From: JAWLFI01 sp964627995
Lineage (GTDB): Bacteria; Bacteroidota; Bacteroidia; Chitinophagales; Saprospiraceae
Reading direction: 5' to 3'
Assembly: GCA_964627995.1 (NCBI GenBank)
Contig: CAZVLN010000004.1
Span: 44,345-108,344, forward strand
DNA length: 64,000 nt
In this document: positions 25,952-33,749 of the stretch, piece by piece
Position numbering within the stretch: position 1 is the first letter of the stretch
Layout of the letters: every line of letters begins with the position of its first letter
Program-made: the position numbers and the translations under genes
The notes under the pieces: generated by a model
The model's input: the letters and a program-made list of their open reading frames with translations, nothing else
What the model was told of the DNA's origin: nothing
The model's database searches: none

Positions 25952-27432
25952 TTTTGCCATGCATGTTTAATAGAGAAAAAGGCGATGCCCCCAAAACCTA
26001 AAGCCAATAAAATATGAAAAAGGAAAAATGCTCGGTATCCAATTGACCAGCCATAAATTGACGCACTTAAAAACACAATGGCAAGTATAAGTTCAAACCA
26101 TGTCGAGCAGGGGATACGTTTGCCTAAATAGGTATGCCCAGTGAAACTATCACCGCGTTTTCGAATATTATATTTTGGTGTGCGAACAAATGATGTTTGT
26201 TTGCCCCGAAAGCCATCCCAAACTGCAATGCTATTGTGGAGGGATAGTCCCATGGATAGCGCTAAAAAAAGAGGGAATAGAAAGAAAAACTCAATGGTCT
26301 TTTGAATGCGCGCTCCGATGCTTTGTTTTTGTTGCATGACATTGGCAGAATAGTATACGATAATTATGCTGAGGGTAGCTCCAAGGAATATGGCTAAAAA
26401 ATTAGCGGAAATACCTATAGATGACATAAAAAACAACATGGGTATACTGAACACTGCACTAATAAAGATGAGTAAGAAAATACTACTCGACAATAAGTGC
26501 ATGCTACCCAGGATTTTTTTTGTAGGATTTTCTGAACTTCTCCATAGTTGGGGCATTATTTTGACGGCGGTTTCTGCCCCCCCTTTCATCCATCGATATT
26601 GTTGTGATTTTAATCCATTCATTTCTACGGGCAGCTCAGCAGGACAGCCAACTTGATTTAGGTACACAATCTGCCAGCCATGCATTTGTGCTCGGTATGA
26701 CAGGTCCAAATCCTCAGTCAAGGTATCTGCTTGCCAATTTCCGGCATTTATAATCGTCTCTTTTCGCCAAATTCCAGCAGTACCGTTAAATTGCAGATAG
26801 TACTCTCCACGAAAGCGACCGCTTTGTTCAATCATGAAGTGAACATTCAACTGAAAGGCTTGTAGCCTGGTTATAAGGGAATAGTCTTCATTAATATGCA
26901 TCCAGCGCCCCTGAACAACACCCACTTTTTCTTGTGTAAAATGAGGTAGAGAAGTCTGTAAAAAGCCTTTGGGCGGAATAAAGTCAGCATCAAATATGGC
27001 AATAAACTCCCCTTTTGCCGATGATAAAGCTTCTCGAAGCGCACCTGCTTTATATCCCTTCCTGTCCTTTCGGTGCACAAGCTCAATATCATATCCTTGT
27101 TTTTGATAATGTGTAATTGTCTCGATACTTATGTCAAGCGTTTTATCTGTAGAGTCGTCCAATACCTGGATGTGTAATTTATCCAAAGGGTAGTCGAGCT
27201 GGCAGCAATGCTTGATAATTCGACGAGCTACATGCATTTCGTTGAATATAGGGAGTTGAATGGTGACCACCGGAAATGAGCCACTAAGCTGTTTAAGATT
27301 CTGAGGAAGCTTTTTTTTACCAAAATGGTGTTTCCAATAAAGGTGGAGTTGAAATAGACAATAAATTAGGATGAATAGCAGTATCAAACAGTACAAAATA
27401 ATTATGGAATAGCCGATGAGATTAATAATCAT
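25948..27432 (-). CDS. Membrane family-2 glycosyltransferase, cellulose-synthase/CsbB-like
   Basis: 494 residues from the ATG at 27432, chosen because it overlaps the upstream stop as ATGA. An N-terminal helix (LIGYSIIILYCLILLFILIYCLF) is followed by a GT2 domain with VLDDSTDKT, the metal motif FDADFIPP, TEDLDLSYRAQMHGW and the QQYRWMKGG motif of processive synthases. Three or four C-terminal helices complete it. The motifs suggest a processive or lipid-linked beta-glycosyltransferase. Sugar and acceptor are unknown. It is the middle gene of a tightly coupled three-gene unit. Confidence 0.88.
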   Translation of the reverse strand: MIINLIGYSIIILYCLILLFILIYCLFQLHLYWKHHFGKKKLPQNLKQLSGSFPVVTIQLPIFNEMHVARRIIKHCCQLDYPLDKLHIQVLDDSTDKTLDISIETITHYQKQGYDIELVHRKDRKGYKAGALREALSSAKGEFIAIFDADFIPPKGFLQTSLPHFTQEKVGVVQGRWMHINEDYSLITRLQAFQLNVHFMIEQSGRFRGEYYLQFNGTAGIWRKETIINAGNWQADTLTEDLDLSYRAQMHGWQIVYLNQVGCPAELPVEMNGLKSQQYRWMKGGAETAVKIMPQLWRSSENPTKKILGSMHLLSSSIFLLIFISAVFSIPMLFFMSSIGISANFLAIFLGATLSIIIVYYSANVMQQKQSIGARIQKTIEFFFLFPLFLALSMGLSLHNSIAVWDGFRGKQTSFVRTPKYNIRKRGDSFTGHTYLGKRIPCSTWFELILAIVFLSASIYGWSIGYRAFFLFHILLALGFGGIAFFSIKHAWQK

Positions 27433-28163
27433 TTGCGCTTCATTATACCATACCAAAAAATGAGAGCTAATATTTTTGTACCTGCACCTAAGACTCCCCT
27501 AACTGTCCCACTCACTTTTGAAACACCTATTCTTTTTCTATATGAAACGGGGATCTCCTTACAGCTCAGCCCTAGCTGAGCGGCTTTAATTTGCATTTCA
27601 ACGGTCCATCCATAATTCGTGTCCTGCATATTCATTTTTTTCAAACTGGAGTAACGCACCGCACGGAAAGGTCCCAAATCAGTAAAGGATACATGGAAAA
27701 GGTGTCTTATCAAATATGTAGCTAATCGATTTCCAAACTGCTGGGGGATGGTGAGTGCCCCCTTTTCCGTCTTGCCCAATACTCTCGAACCAATGACTAA
27801 ATCAGCGCTCGATTCAATAAGTGGCATAACCAAATTGGGAAGTTCTTCAGGAAAATCTGAATAATCCGCGTCCAAAAATACAATATAATCTGGATCAGGA
27901 TCACTACTGGCTATAAACTCTAAGGCTTTTAAGCATGCCTGGCCATATCCTTTCCTATGTTCTGTAACCACTTGAGCTCCTCTTGATTTCGCCGCTTCAG
28001 CTGTATCATCACTGCTGCCATTATCACATACCACTATTTGACGAATAATGGAATGTGGCAAGTCATCGATGACGTGCCCAACGGCATTTTCTTCATTAAA
28101 TGCAGGGATCACCACATCAATTATTTTCTTGTCAAAAGCTCTGGATTCTAGGCCTTGAGTCAT
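27429..28163 (-). CDS. Family-2 glycosyltransferase, dolichyl-phosphate mannose synthase-like
   Basis: 244 residues. The GT-A fold is seen from VVIPAFNEENAVGHVIDDLP, VVCDNGSSDDTAEAAKSRGAQVV, GYGQACLKALEF and the metal motif FLDADYSDFPEELP; then VIGSRVLGKTEKGALTIPQQFGNRLATYLI, a stretch typical of DPM1-like enzymes. No long C-terminal membrane domain exists, only a weak hydrophobic end (VLGAGTKILALIFWYGI). It probably makes a polyprenyl-phosphate sugar. Its stop overlaps the next gene's start by 4 bp. Confidence 0.87.
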   Translation of the reverse strand: MTQGLESRAFDKKIIDVVIPAFNEENAVGHVIDDLPHSIIRQIVVCDNGSSDDTAEAAKSRGAQVVTEHRKGYGQACLKALEFIASSDPDPDYIVFLDADYSDFPEELPNLVMPLIESSADLVIGSRVLGKTEKGALTIPQQFGNRLATYLIRHLFHVSFTDLGPFRAVRYSSLKKMNMQDTNYGWTVEMQIKAAQLGLSCKEIPVSYRKRIGVSKVSGTVRGVLGAGTKILALIFWYGIMKRK

Positions 28164-28194
28164 ACGACTTGTTTACGTTCTTAGGATCTAATAC

Positions 28195-29481
28195 TTACAA
28201 ACGAGATTTTGGGGCCCGAAGAACAGCGAGTAAGAAAAAGCCAATCAAAAAGTAAATACTGAGCAGCAATAATCCACTCCGCATGCTTCCGCTGTACTGA
28301 TCCAAAAGGGCAAAAGTAAAAGTGCCAATTACAATTGCTACTTTTTCTACCAAATCATAAAAACTGAAATAAGAACTCACATTTTTTTCACCCTCTTTCA
28401 TGAGCTTGGAATATGTACTCCTCGACTGAGATTGGATTCCACCCATAACGAGTCCGACAAAGCAGGCGAGGATATAGAATGACTGTTTCTCTTGTAAATA
28501 ATATCCACTAATGCAAATACAAATCCATATAGCGATCATCGTCATTAAGCCGGCTTGGTTTCCCCACTTTTTAGATAAATAGGCAAACAAGTAGGCTCCC
28601 GCCGTGGCGAGCATTTGCAACAACAAAATCAATAGAATGAGCTCACTGGCATTTAAGCCTAGCTCTTTCTCGCCAAATGTTGACGCTACGAATAAGACGG
28701 TTTGCACCCCCGCGCTATAAAAGAAAAAAGCAAGTAAAAACCGCAAGATGAATCCTTGTTGAGCGACCTCGCGGGTAACGTGTAATATTTCTCGATACCC
28801 CGAGATTATCGTTTTCATCTGAATAGGGGTTGATTGGTCAGGAGGCAGTCCTCTTATACTATAATAGCCAAAACCTATCCACCAGAGCCCTACCATGACA
28901 AAACTCACCCGAGAAGCGGCTGCCCCATCGGCTAGACCTACCGTTTCTGGGTATTGAATCAAGACCAAATTTATGATGAGTAATATCACACTGCCGATAT
29001 ACCCGTATGCAAACCCCATGGCGCTAACCTTATTATATTTTTCTTTTACAGTGATAATGGGTAAAAAGGAATTATAGAAAACTAGTCCTCCTGCAAAGCC
29101 TATAATACCAAGCATGAAAAATACAATAGCAATCAGCCATCCATCGGGAGTGGTAAATCCGGCTAATCCAATACATGATAGCCCACCCAGAATTGTAAAA
29201 AAATGCAAAAAAGATCGGCGTCTGCCAGCATAGTCTGCTACACCCGAAAAAAATGGTGAGCTGAAAGCTATCAAGAGGTAAGCTAAAGAGATAGAGTACG
29301 TATATACAGAACTATTGGTAAATTCAAAGCCAAATATTCGAAGTATATCAGGGCTTAGACTTGAAAAATATACTGGAAAAATTGCAACCGTAATGACCAG
29401 AGCAAAAGCGCTATTTGCCCAATCAAAAAAGGCCCATGAACGAATTACCTTATTATATGGAGCTCTTACTTTTCCAAACAT
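28195..29481 (-). CDS. MFS transporter of the UMF1 (Atg22-like) family
   Basis: 428 residues with about 12 membrane helices. The N-terminus IRSWAFFDWANSAFALVITVAIFPVYFSS is the UMF1 signature (YDWANSAF), followed by SSPFFSGVADYAGRRRSFL, the conserved loop between helices 2 and 3. SQSRSTYSKLMKEGEKNVSSYFSFYDLVEKVAIVIGT is a second strong family motif. The substrate is not known in bacteria; fungal Atg22 exports amino acids from vacuoles. It ends 31 bp before the glycosyltransferase operon on the same strand and may lead it. Confidence 0.9.
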   Translation of the reverse strand: MFGKVRAPYNKVIRSWAFFDWANSAFALVITVAIFPVYFSSLSPDILRIFGFEFTNSSVYTYSISLAYLLIAFSSPFFSGVADYAGRRRSFLHFFTILGGLSCIGLAGFTTPDGWLIAIVFFMLGIIGFAGGLVFYNSFLPIITVKEKYNKVSAMGFAYGYIGSVILLIINLVLIQYPETVGLADGAAASRVSFVMVGLWWIGFGYYSIRGLPPDQSTPIQMKTIISGYREILHVTREVAQQGFILRFLLAFFFYSAGVQTVLFVASTFGEKELGLNASELILLILLLQMLATAGAYLFAYLSKKWGNQAGLMTMIAIWICICISGYYLQEKQSFYILACFVGLVMGGIQSQSRSTYSKLMKEGEKNVSSYFSFYDLVEKVAIVIGTFTFALLDQYSGSMRSGLLLLSIYFLIGFFLLAVLRAPKSRL

Positions 29482-29511
29482 TGAGTAAATGTAAGGGATT
29501 TAAACTGATTT

Positions 29512-29700
29512 TTTTTGGGGGTCCCATCCCTGCTTCGCAGTTATGGGCGCTACGTTTTGGAGCTGGTCGGCCCTCGCCGATACGATTATTTTCTACACAT
29601 AATATAATCATACAGTTAATGAAAGAATCGGGGTCTGGCTCGGGCTGCTTGCCTGCCGGCTGCGCACTCCGTCACATCGCTACCCCGGCCGAATCTTCCC
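29512..29700. repeat. GC-rich structured intergenic element (copy 3)
   Basis: The 360-bp divergent gap between the MFS gene and rimK holds no gene, but two GC-rich blocks (29517-29583 and 29628-29700) follow a T-tract with GGGG. CCCAT (29523-29527) and CTGC (29530-29533) pair with GCAG (29537-29540) and ATGGG (29543-29547). AGCTGGTC (29561-29568) also occurs in copy 1. The rest of the gap (29701-29841) is AT-rich and probably holds the rimK promoter, with TATCTTTA at 29762-29769. Confidence 0.5.
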
Positions 29701-29841
29701 AAATAATTTAAAGTCACCTATCGGCGGCCTCTAAGCTCGTTTCTCCCTTCATAATATTTTATATCTTTAAGATTTACACCCATTGATGACCTCAAGTATA
29801 CGTATGAAAGGTTCTCTTTTAATCACGAGTTATTATCAAAA

Positions 29842-30714
29842 ATGAATATTGTTATTCTTTCAAGAAGTAGAGAGTTATATTCTACTCAGGCTCTCGTGAA
29901 GGCAGCTCGTCGACGTGGACATCATATTAAGGTGTTGGATCACATGCGAGTAGATATTTCATTGAATGAACGGCAAAATAAGTTATTCTATCTCAGGCAA
30001 CATGTCAGAGGTGTTCAGGGGCTAATCCCTCGTATAGGTGCGAGTGCAACCAATTATGGCGTTTTAGTCATCCGGCACTTTATTCAACAAGGGGTATTCT
30101 CCGTTCTCCAACCGGAAGCTTTATTACGCGCTAGAAATAAGTTCGCCTGCCTTCAAGTATTGGCTCATCACGGAGTACCTATTCCCGAAACTATTATTTC
30201 CGCGGCGGGCCTATCTGGAAAAGATATTTTTGATATTCTAGGAGCACCACCCTATATCATAAAACTACTGGAGTCTACGCACGGAAATGGAGTGATTAAA
30301 GTGAATTCGGTTCCGAATGCCGCAGCTTTATTAGGGCAATTTATTCAATCTAATAAACGTACGATCATTCAGAAGTATATAAAAGAATCTAAAGGGGAAG
30401 ATATTCGAGTGTTTATCGTCGGCAATGAAATCGTCGCCTCCATGAGGCGGGTTCCGGCACCTGGTGAGTTTAGATCCAATTTGCATCGAGGAGGGGTGGG
30501 GTTTAAAGTAAAACTTTCCGAAGAAGAAAAGAAAATCAGCCTTAAGGCTGTGAAATTGATGGGACTAAATATTGCAGGCGTCGATCTATTGCGCTCGAAT
30601 CAAGGTCCTAAGGTTTTGGAAGTTAATGCTTCTCCTGGCCTGGAAGGTATTGAAACTGTAACTCGTGTAGATGTGTCTGGAAAAATTATTGAATTTTTGG
30701 AGCAAAGCATTTAA
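29842..30714 (+). CDS. rimK: ATP-grasp ligase RimK (ribosomal protein S6-glutamate ligase type)
   Basis: 290 residues, close to E. coli RimK (300). The N-terminus NIVILSRSRELYSTQALVKAARRRGH and IPRIGASATNYGVLVIRHF are characteristic. The ATP-grasp core shows the ATP-binding PPYIIKLLESTHGNGVIKV, IIQKYIKESKGEDIRVFIVGNEIVASMRR, and the Mg-binding NxN-type end KVLEVNASPGLEGIE. RimK adds glutamates to the C-terminus of S6, but related enzymes make other gamma- or alpha-glutamyl bonds. It is followed after 30 bp by an M14-like hydrolase, likely its functional partner. Confidence 0.93.
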   Translation: MNIVILSRSRELYSTQALVKAARRRGHHIKVLDHMRVDISLNERQNKLFYLRQHVRGVQGLIPRIGASATNYGVLVIRHFIQQGVFSVLQPEALLRARNKFACLQVLAHHGVPIPETIISAAGLSGKDIFDILGAPPYIIKLLESTHGNGVIKVNSVPNAAALLGQFIQSNKRTIIQKYIKESKGEDIRVFIVGNEIVASMRRVPAPGEFRSNLHRGGVGFKVKLSEEEKKISLKAVKLMGLNIAGVDLLRSNQGPKVLEVNASPGLEGIETVTRVDVSGKIIEFLEQSI

Positions 30715-30744
30715 AAAGGTAACTAATACCGTAATAAAGGCATT

Positions 30745-31716
30745 ATGAGCGAAGAAGTATTAAATATAAATGGGATTGAAGTTGCACCCGGAGAAAAAAA
30801 GCAAATTCGAATTCATGTAGGTAGGTTGCCCTCTGGCACTCAAATTAATATTCATGCTCAAGTATTTCGAGCAATGAAGGAAGGTCCCTGTATGCTTATT
30901 TTAGCAGGGGTTCATGGCGATGAGATTAATGGTGTGGAAATCGTCCGTCGTGCCTTAGACCAGGGCTACTTTAGTCATTTAAAGGCAGGAACCGCCATTG
31001 TCATTCCACTATTAAATGTTTACGGATTTTTACATTTTTCTAGAGAAGTTCCGGACGGTAAAGATGTAAATCGTTCATTTCCTGGAAATTTTAAAGGCTC
31101 GCTTGCTTCCAGAGTTGCTCGAACAATGACAAAAAGGATATTGCCAGTTATCGATTTTGGTATTGATTTCCATACCGGGGGTGCCAATCGGTTCAATTTT
31201 CCTCAGATTCGATATACGCGGGGAAGCAGTCAGGCTCTTGAATTAGCCAAAGCATTTGCACCCCCCATTATTTTTGAAAAGCCTGCCTTTTCAAAAACTT
31301 TTCGAAAGGAAGCACATAAAATGGGTAAACCTATCTTAGTATATGAAGGGGGAGAGGCCCTGCGATTGGATGGACTAAGTATACATACAGCTTTATCTGG
31401 ACTTGAGCGTTTGATGGTCAGTCAGGGCTTGATAAACCAAGCGTCTGATGTGCATAGAAAACCATTGCATGTAAAGAAATCCGGTTGGGTGCGCGCTGCC
31501 GTTGCTGGCGTTTTTGAGTGGGTCAAAAATAGTGGCCAGCCGGTTACTAAGGGCGAAGTCATGGGATATATTCGTGACCCTCACGGTGGGCGCAGAAAAC
31601 GTATTACAGCTCCTAAAGACGGCTATGTGCTCGGTCATAATAACTCGCCCGTTGTAAATCAAGGAGATGCTTTATTCAATGTAGGTTACACGATTCAAAA
31701 CTGGGGAGAGTTTTAG
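30745..31716 (+). CDS. Succinylglutamate desuccinylase/aspartoacylase (M14-like) family protein
   Basis: 323 residues. The zinc site of this M14-related family is visible: His and Glu in LAGVHGDEINGVEI, His in DFHTGG, and a likely catalytic Glu in LVYEGGEALRL. NVYGFLHFSREVPDGKDVNRSFPG is the substrate-side motif. The C-terminal part (about 245-323; GWVRAAVAGVFEW, GYIRDPHGG, ITAPKDGYVLGHNNSPVVNQGDALFNVG) looks like a small lipoyl/barrel-sandwich domain, as often seen in this family. No arginine-catabolic ast genes are near; the pairing with rimK suggests action on a glutamyl or acyl-amino-acid bond. Confidence 0.88.
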   Translation: MSEEVLNINGIEVAPGEKKQIRIHVGRLPSGTQINIHAQVFRAMKEGPCMLILAGVHGDEINGVEIVRRALDQGYFSHLKAGTAIVIPLLNVYGFLHFSREVPDGKDVNRSFPGNFKGSLASRVARTMTKRILPVIDFGIDFHTGGANRFNFPQIRYTRGSSQALELAKAFAPPIIFEKPAFSKTFRKEAHKMGKPILVYEGGEALRLDGLSIHTALSGLERLMVSQGLINQASDVHRKPLHVKKSGWVRAAVAGVFEWVKNSGQPVTKGEVMGYIRDPHGGRRKRITAPKDGYVLGHNNSPVVNQGDALFNVGYTIQNWGEF

Positions 31717-31749
31717 AACTACTGCTTCTTTTAGGTAAAGGGATAGGGA

Positions 31750-33021
31750 TTAAACACCTGTGATTAAGGACTCTCTTTCCGGACCGGTAGAAATAATGGA
31801 TATTTTAGTAGATAATTCTTTTTCAATAAAAGCTATTAATTCTTCGGCTTCCTTAGGTAAATCACGCCGGTAAGAAATATCATTTACATCCGTATTCCAC
31901 CCTTTGAAAAGCTTATAGTGCGGTTTAATTTCACTGTTATCTAAATCAAAAGGTAATCGACTCGTTTTTTCACCGTCAATTTCATAATGAGTACACACTT
32001 TAATTTCTGTAAAGGAATTGAGAATGTCCAATTTTGTCAAAATGATCTGGGAAGTACCATTTATCATATTAACATACCGCAATTGAGGTAAATCTATCCA
32101 TCCACATCTTCTAGGACGACCTGTCGTTGCTCCAAACTCTTTACCAGATTTTCGGAGTTTTTCACCTTCTTCTCCAAAATCCTCGGTCGGAAATGGTCCA
32201 CTACCCACTCTAGTACAATATGCTTTCGAAATTCCATAAACTTCTCCAATTTGGGCTGGAGAGATACCTAATCCCGTGCATACTCCCGCTGTGGTTGTAT
32301 TTGAGGAAGTTACGAAAGGATAAGTGCCAAAGTCGATATCAAGCATGGACCCTTGCGCGCCCTCAGCAAGAATCTTTTTGCCTTTTCTAATAAGTTCCTG
32401 GACGTGATATTGCGAGTCAATTAAGTCGTATTTTTTTAATTCTTCAATTGCATCAAACCAGGCTTTCTCTTCTTTTTCTAAGGGAAAATCAATAGCTGGA
32501 AGCCCCTCTAAGATACCCTCATGCTTTCTTTTTAAGGAAGCGTATTTTTCTTTAAAATTAGTTGCGAGTATATCTCCCACTCGTAACCCATTTCTTCCTG
32601 TTTTGTCCATATAGGTTGGACCTATACCTTTTAAAGTAGAACCTATTTTATCCTTTCCCTTCGCTGCCTCTGAAGCTGCATCCAGGTATCGATGTGATGG
32701 CAATATCAGGTGTGCTTTTTTTGCAATCTTTAAACGCTCAGCTACAGGCACTCCTTTACCTACCAGATCTTCAATTTCCTTCAACAGAATGGTGGGATCA
32801 ATTACGACACCATGGCCAATTATGTTTTCAACGCCTTCTCGAAAAATACCTGAGGGGATGGTATGTAAAACAGTTTTTTGTCCGTCAATATAAAGGGTGT
32901 GACCAGCGTTTGGTCCGCCTTGAAAACGGCAAATAGCATCATATCTGCTAGACAGATAATCTACGATTTTACCTTTACCCTCATCACCCCATTGTAAGCC
33001 TAAAAGAACATCAACTACCAT
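31750..33021 (-). CDS. purA: Adenylosuccinate synthetase
   Basis: 423 residues from the ATG at 33021; a TTG seven codons upstream is in frame but the family starts at VVDVLLGLQWGDEGKGK. The P-loop GDEGKGK with catalytic Asp13, then GGPNAGHTL (catalytic His), LPSHRYLDAASEAAKGKDKIGSTLKGIGPTYMDK, FGTYPFVTSSNTTTAGVCTGLG and TGRPRRCGWIDL are all present. It makes adenylosuccinate from IMP, aspartate and GTP. It is the third gene in the direction spoT-fur-purA, after a 232-bp spacer, so it may have its own promoter. Confidence 0.98.
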   Translation of the reverse strand: MVVDVLLGLQWGDEGKGKIVDYLSSRYDAICRFQGGPNAGHTLYIDGQKTVLHTIPSGIFREGVENIIGHGVVIDPTILLKEIEDLVGKGVPVAERLKIAKKAHLILPSHRYLDAASEAAKGKDKIGSTLKGIGPTYMDKTGRNGLRVGDILATNFKEKYASLKRKHEGILEGLPAIDFPLEKEEKAWFDAIEELKKYDLIDSQYHVQELIRKGKKILAEGAQGSMLDIDFGTYPFVTSSNTTTAGVCTGLGISPAQIGEVYGISKAYCTRVGSGPFPTEDFGEEGEKLRKSGKEFGATTGRPRRCGWIDLPQLRYVNMINGTSQIILTKLDILNSFTEIKVCTHYEIDGEKTSRLPFDLDNSEIKPHYKLFKGWNTDVNDISYRRDLPKEAEELIAFIEKELSTKISIISTGPERESLITGV

Positions 33022-33253
33022 ATATTCCGTATTAAGGCTCAAAGATAGGCAATGTTACACCAGTTTCAAGTAAAAAACGACATAGAAATCGATACTGAAT
33101 GCATTATTATAAATGACGTAGAGGTCATAGTAGATGATGCCAATTTTACACCCTACATATTCCCGAACTAAAGACCTCTATGAATGAAAAAAATTATACC
33201 TTCTAACAATGGTAGGCGTGCACGATATCAATAAGATTGGTTCTCTGAGTTAA

Positions 33254-33739
33254 CTACTCACTTTTCAATTTCTTCTTATGTTCACACTCGTAGGTACATT
33301 CTCCATATAGATTAAGGCTGTGGTGTGTGATATTAAACTGAAGCAGTTCGCCCATCATATCCTTAATTTGTTGAACTCGAGGGTCGCAAAACTCCAAAAC
33401 TTTTCGGCATTCTAAGCAAATCAGGTGATCGTGCTGTTTAAATCCATGTGACTTTTCATATTGAGCCAGCTTTTTTCCAAACTGGTGTTTTTTAATCAAA
33501 TCACAGTTTACTAATAATTCCAGCGTGTTATAAACGGTGGCTCTGCTTACCCGATAGTTTTGGTTTTTCATATGGATATAAAGTGCCTCTGCATCGAAAT
33601 GATCCGTTCGGCTGTATATCTCATCTAATATAGCATACCGTTCGGGGGTTTTACGATATCCATTTTCCTCGAGGTGTTTGGTAAAAATGTCTTTTACCTG
33701 TTCTTTTAATTTTTCTTGATTATCTATTGTAATTGGCAT
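33254..33739 (-). CDS. fur: Fur-family metalloregulator
   Basis: 161 residues. The winged helix carries RKTPERYAILDEIYSRTDHFDAEALYIHM and RVSRATVYNTLELLVNCDLIKK, the recognition helix. The metal-binding half shows HDHLICLECRKVLEFCD, a HHSLNLYGECTYECE stretch with a second Cys pair for structural zinc, and nearby His residues. It could be Fur, PerR or Zur; the symbol fur is used in the broad sense. It starts 10 bp after spoT, so the two are almost certainly cotranscribed. Confidence 0.9.
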   Translation of the reverse strand: MPITIDNQEKLKEQVKDIFTKHLEENGYRKTPERYAILDEIYSRTDHFDAEALYIHMKNQNYRVSRATVYNTLELLVNCDLIKKHQFGKKLAQYEKSHGFKQHDHLICLECRKVLEFCDPRVQQIKDMMGELLQFNITHHSLNLYGECTYECEHKKKLKSE

Positions 33740-33749
33740 TCTGTATTCT

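Noticed and set aside
29415..29711. Plus-strand frame of 98 codons across the MFS start and GC-rich island
   Set aside because: It is antisense to the MFS start and then reads through the repeat island.
33052..33171. Short open frame of 39 codons starting with ATG before purA (MLHQFQVKNDIEIDTE)
   Set aside because: It overlaps no known family and has no promoter or neighbour support; it could be a remnant, but I cannot support it as a gene.
33119..33180. TAGAGGTC / GACCTCTA inverted repeat in the fur-purA spacer
   Set aside because: The arms are 8 bp but 46 bp apart and without a T-tract, so chance is likely.
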